Part shown: positions 61,759-64,000 of the stretch, piece after piece
Layout: the number at the start of each line of letters is the position of its first letter
Position numbering within the stretch: the first letter of the stretch is position 1
Assembly (NCBI GenBank): GCA_013397935.1
Contig: VZRN01005622.1
Span: 6,487,173-6,551,172, forward strand
Reading direction: 5' to 3'
Source of the DNA: Dasyornis broadbenti
Taxonomy: Eukaryota; Chordata; Aves; Passeriformes; Dasyornithidae
DNA length: 64,000 nucleotides
Position numbers and translations under genes: made by a program
Notes under the pieces: generated by a model
The model's input: the letters and a program-made list of their open reading frames with translations, nothing else
What the model was told of the DNA's origin: nothing
The model's database searches: none

Positions 61759-63757
61759 CTACACCTCCCTGTTTTATTTATTTACTGATCTAGTAAATTT
61801 AGCACTTTATTAATCTCTTACACTCATTTACTCTTCTTGCATCCTAAACTAGATGCAGAGATTATGCAGCCACTGCTGAATCCCTCCTCTCTTGCCTTAA
61901 AGAAATTCTTATCAACATCACAGAATTTTTCAGTAATGCTAAGTCTTTAGACATCCATCAGAAATTATCAGTTTAATCAGAGATTAAGAGAACTATCTTG
62001 TAAGAGAATATAGTGCCATTGGGATTTACTAGTGAGAATTAATTATATTACAAATTGTGTCAAATGACATTGGGAGTTCTAAACTTTATATTTCTAAGTT
62101 GAAAAAAACCACAGTAACACCTAAAGATTATGTTCTAAAAAACTCTCAAGTGAATAAGAGGAAATATCAAGCTCAGAAATACGTTAGCAGCAAATCTTCA
62201 GGGGAAAACGTATCAGGAGTGACCGTGTCTGAGAGTTACATTCTGAATGACCTCTGGAGAATGTGTGCTGCTCAAAATAGAGTTAAGTACATGTCATCTA
62301 GCAAATGGAACCATTACAGGGAGACATTATACATACAGTGACACAGAAACATATTGGTTGCTAATTCCACACGCCTATTTATAGCTCCAGAGGTGAGAAG
62401 ATCTCCCGTGCAGAGGAAATGTGCCTCATCTCTGCTGAGCGCAGCAAGGACCTCTCATTTTCCATATGGACGTGGGAATGGCTTTCACAAATTTGTCCCC
62501 ATTGCTTGCACCAGCTTTTCAATGACCTTCTCAGGGGTGCCTTGGCAGCTCTAATGTGGGTGGCAGAAATGCTTTCTGCCAGGCATCTTCCGAGGAAGGA
62601 AAAGTGAGCTGTTCCAGGACTGAATCACTCAACTTGGCCTACTTTTCCATGCCCCAGGATTTGTTCAAGGGGTGCACAGTGACACAGTCTGCTGGGCAGT
62701 TAATATGACCTCATCTTAATCTGCTGGGGAAAGGAAATGCATTTCAACTCTTGGAGTGCCTTGGAAAACACAGAGAAATACAAATACTAAAACTTCCTTA
62801 TAATTATGCAAGTGTGATGGAAAATGAAAAGGAAGTGTGAACTTTGTTGCTGAAATTGGTTTGCTTGATATATTTTGAAAATGAGCAGTGGCTCCACAGA
62901 CCACAGTGCTCCCAAGAGGTAAAACCACAGTCAGGAATAAATAATTGCGTATTTGAGGAGATTTTTCTCTCAGTAGGTTTGCCATCACACCTCCTCTGGT
63001 CACTGCAGTATTTGGGGTCGGTCTGAAGATCATGTAGCTTGTCTGTTTTCAGAGACTCTTGCACATCCCGGCACACCTACCACATCCTGATTGTGAATTT
63101 GTTCTCAATTTTGACACTCTAAAGGGGTGCAGAAATGTCACGTTATCTGTGAGGATGACTGAGACTTTTGTGGTTCAACCTGCATACCAGGGGATCCTTG
63201 TTAAAGGAGGAAGGCATTTATTCAGTCCCACTCATTATTCATATATACTGCAAAGTGGCTAAAGTAATGATGGTATAAATGTTATGCTTGTGCATTCAGG
63301 CCATGTTATAAAGGGAAGCCATTTTAAGCCACTGGATGCGAAAAGGAAGAAAAGAAGGAAAGAAAATATTTCAGCTGGTATTTTATTGCTGTAAAACTAA
63401 GGTGGAATGATTAAAAAGGGATGGCCTGATCGTTTTATGGGTAGAAGTTTTCTGCTTTCCTGAATTGTTAATTCTAAAATAATGTATTTGTTACAGATTA
63501 CTTCTAATCACATAATTAATTAGAACACCAATTAAACTGTGCTGTGGAAAACACTGTGGAAAATGCACCCTCTACTGGCTCCTGAAAACATGTTATGGAA
63601 CAGAAGTTTGGAATTTTCTCAACTATCTTCCCAGAAAATATGCCTGGAAGCAGAAAATTAATGACTTCACTTACAAAAGCATGCCTCCTTGTAAAAGAGC
63701 AGCTAAAGATGCTTTAAATACTAGAATTTATGAAAAGACACAAACCAGAAGAATGCA

Positions 63758-63785
63758 TTTTAGGAATACAAGTTTTAGGAATACA
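63758..63785 (+). repeat. 13-bp direct repeat, period 15
   Basis: TTTTAGGAATACA occurs at 63758-63770 and again at 63773-63785, identical in both copies. Confidence 0.95.
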
Positions 63786-64000
63786 CTGTTTTAATGAGTA
63801 ACAGCATATTGATGGAAAATAGTACCTAGCACATATCTCACTGTGAACACAGCATAATTACAATGACCACAAATACAGATTGATAAGAGAAATGCCTCCT
63901 GTATCTATGACAGACAACAAACATCTTTGATTCAGTAACCCTGCAGAGAGGAGGACAGGATTATAGAGCCCAAAGAGAAAACTAAGTGCGTTTGGAGCAA

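Larger units (their letters stand above)
60781..64000. other. Gene-free AT-rich sequence to the right edge
   Basis: It contains the imperfect 43-bp-spaced duplication (61689-61758) and a 15-bp-period duplication (63758-63785). The plus-strand 94-codon frame at 62057-62341 and the overlapping frames at 62354-63262 show no recognisable domain, and no conserved splice structure is visible. Confidence 0.55.

Overview
This window is non-coding DNA from a vertebrate, and the repeats point to a bird. Three fragments end in the avian CR1 (chicken repeat 1 LINE) 3' tail (consensus roughly TTCTATGATTCT), one is an internal CR1 reverse-transcriptase copy, and one is a solo long terminal repeat (LTR) of a family I know as abundant in bird genomes. 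The background is AT-rich (around 60 % by eye), has few repeats and few CpGs. A neoavian bird is likely and a passerine plausible; I cannot name the species. No bacterial, plasmid or phage feature is visible.

No open reading frame looks like a real gene. The longest (187 codons, minus strand, 12505-13068) is the antisense of a CR1 copy. The next (177 codons, 39306-39839) contains an Asn run encoded by an AAT microsatellite. The others are short, overlap on both strands and show no domain I recognise. The best reading is a gene desert or the inside of a very large intron. I found no tRNA, rRNA, recognisable snoRNA, CRISPR array or canonical promoter.

Layout: 318-753 CR1 3' end (+). 754-11865 unique AT-rich DNA. 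11866-12970 internally deleted CR1 ORF2 copy (+). 16575-16712 very old L2/V-SINE-type repeat remnant. 18051-18133 a 43-base A tract followed by a perfect 13-bp inverted repeat. 29460-30002 solo endogenous-retrovirus LTR (-). 35125-35216 a small CpG-dense patch. 36453-37214 an unusual-structure neighbourhood (alternating purine-pyrimidine run, hairpin, homopurine/G-run tract). 37797-37841 CR1 3' tail (+). 39674-39703 a (TAA)10 microsatellite. 43073 the only ambiguous base. 45251-45289 a strong minus-strand G-quadruplex motif. 45850-46086 CR1 3' end (-). About 59600-60780 an ancient CR1 (L3-like) fragment (-) that keeps the order of its reverse-transcriptase and tail segments. The rest is unique sequence with mononucleotide tracts.

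I did not find a new biological system. The items most worth checking are the ancient CR1 fragment, the hairpin and G-run cluster near 37.1 kb, the G-quadruplex at 45.25 kb, the CpG patch at 35.1 kb, and several palindromic transcription-factor-like sites that may mark conserved non-coding elements. Conservation cannot be judged from one sequence. Repeat identities rest on my memory of family consensus sequences, not on a search.
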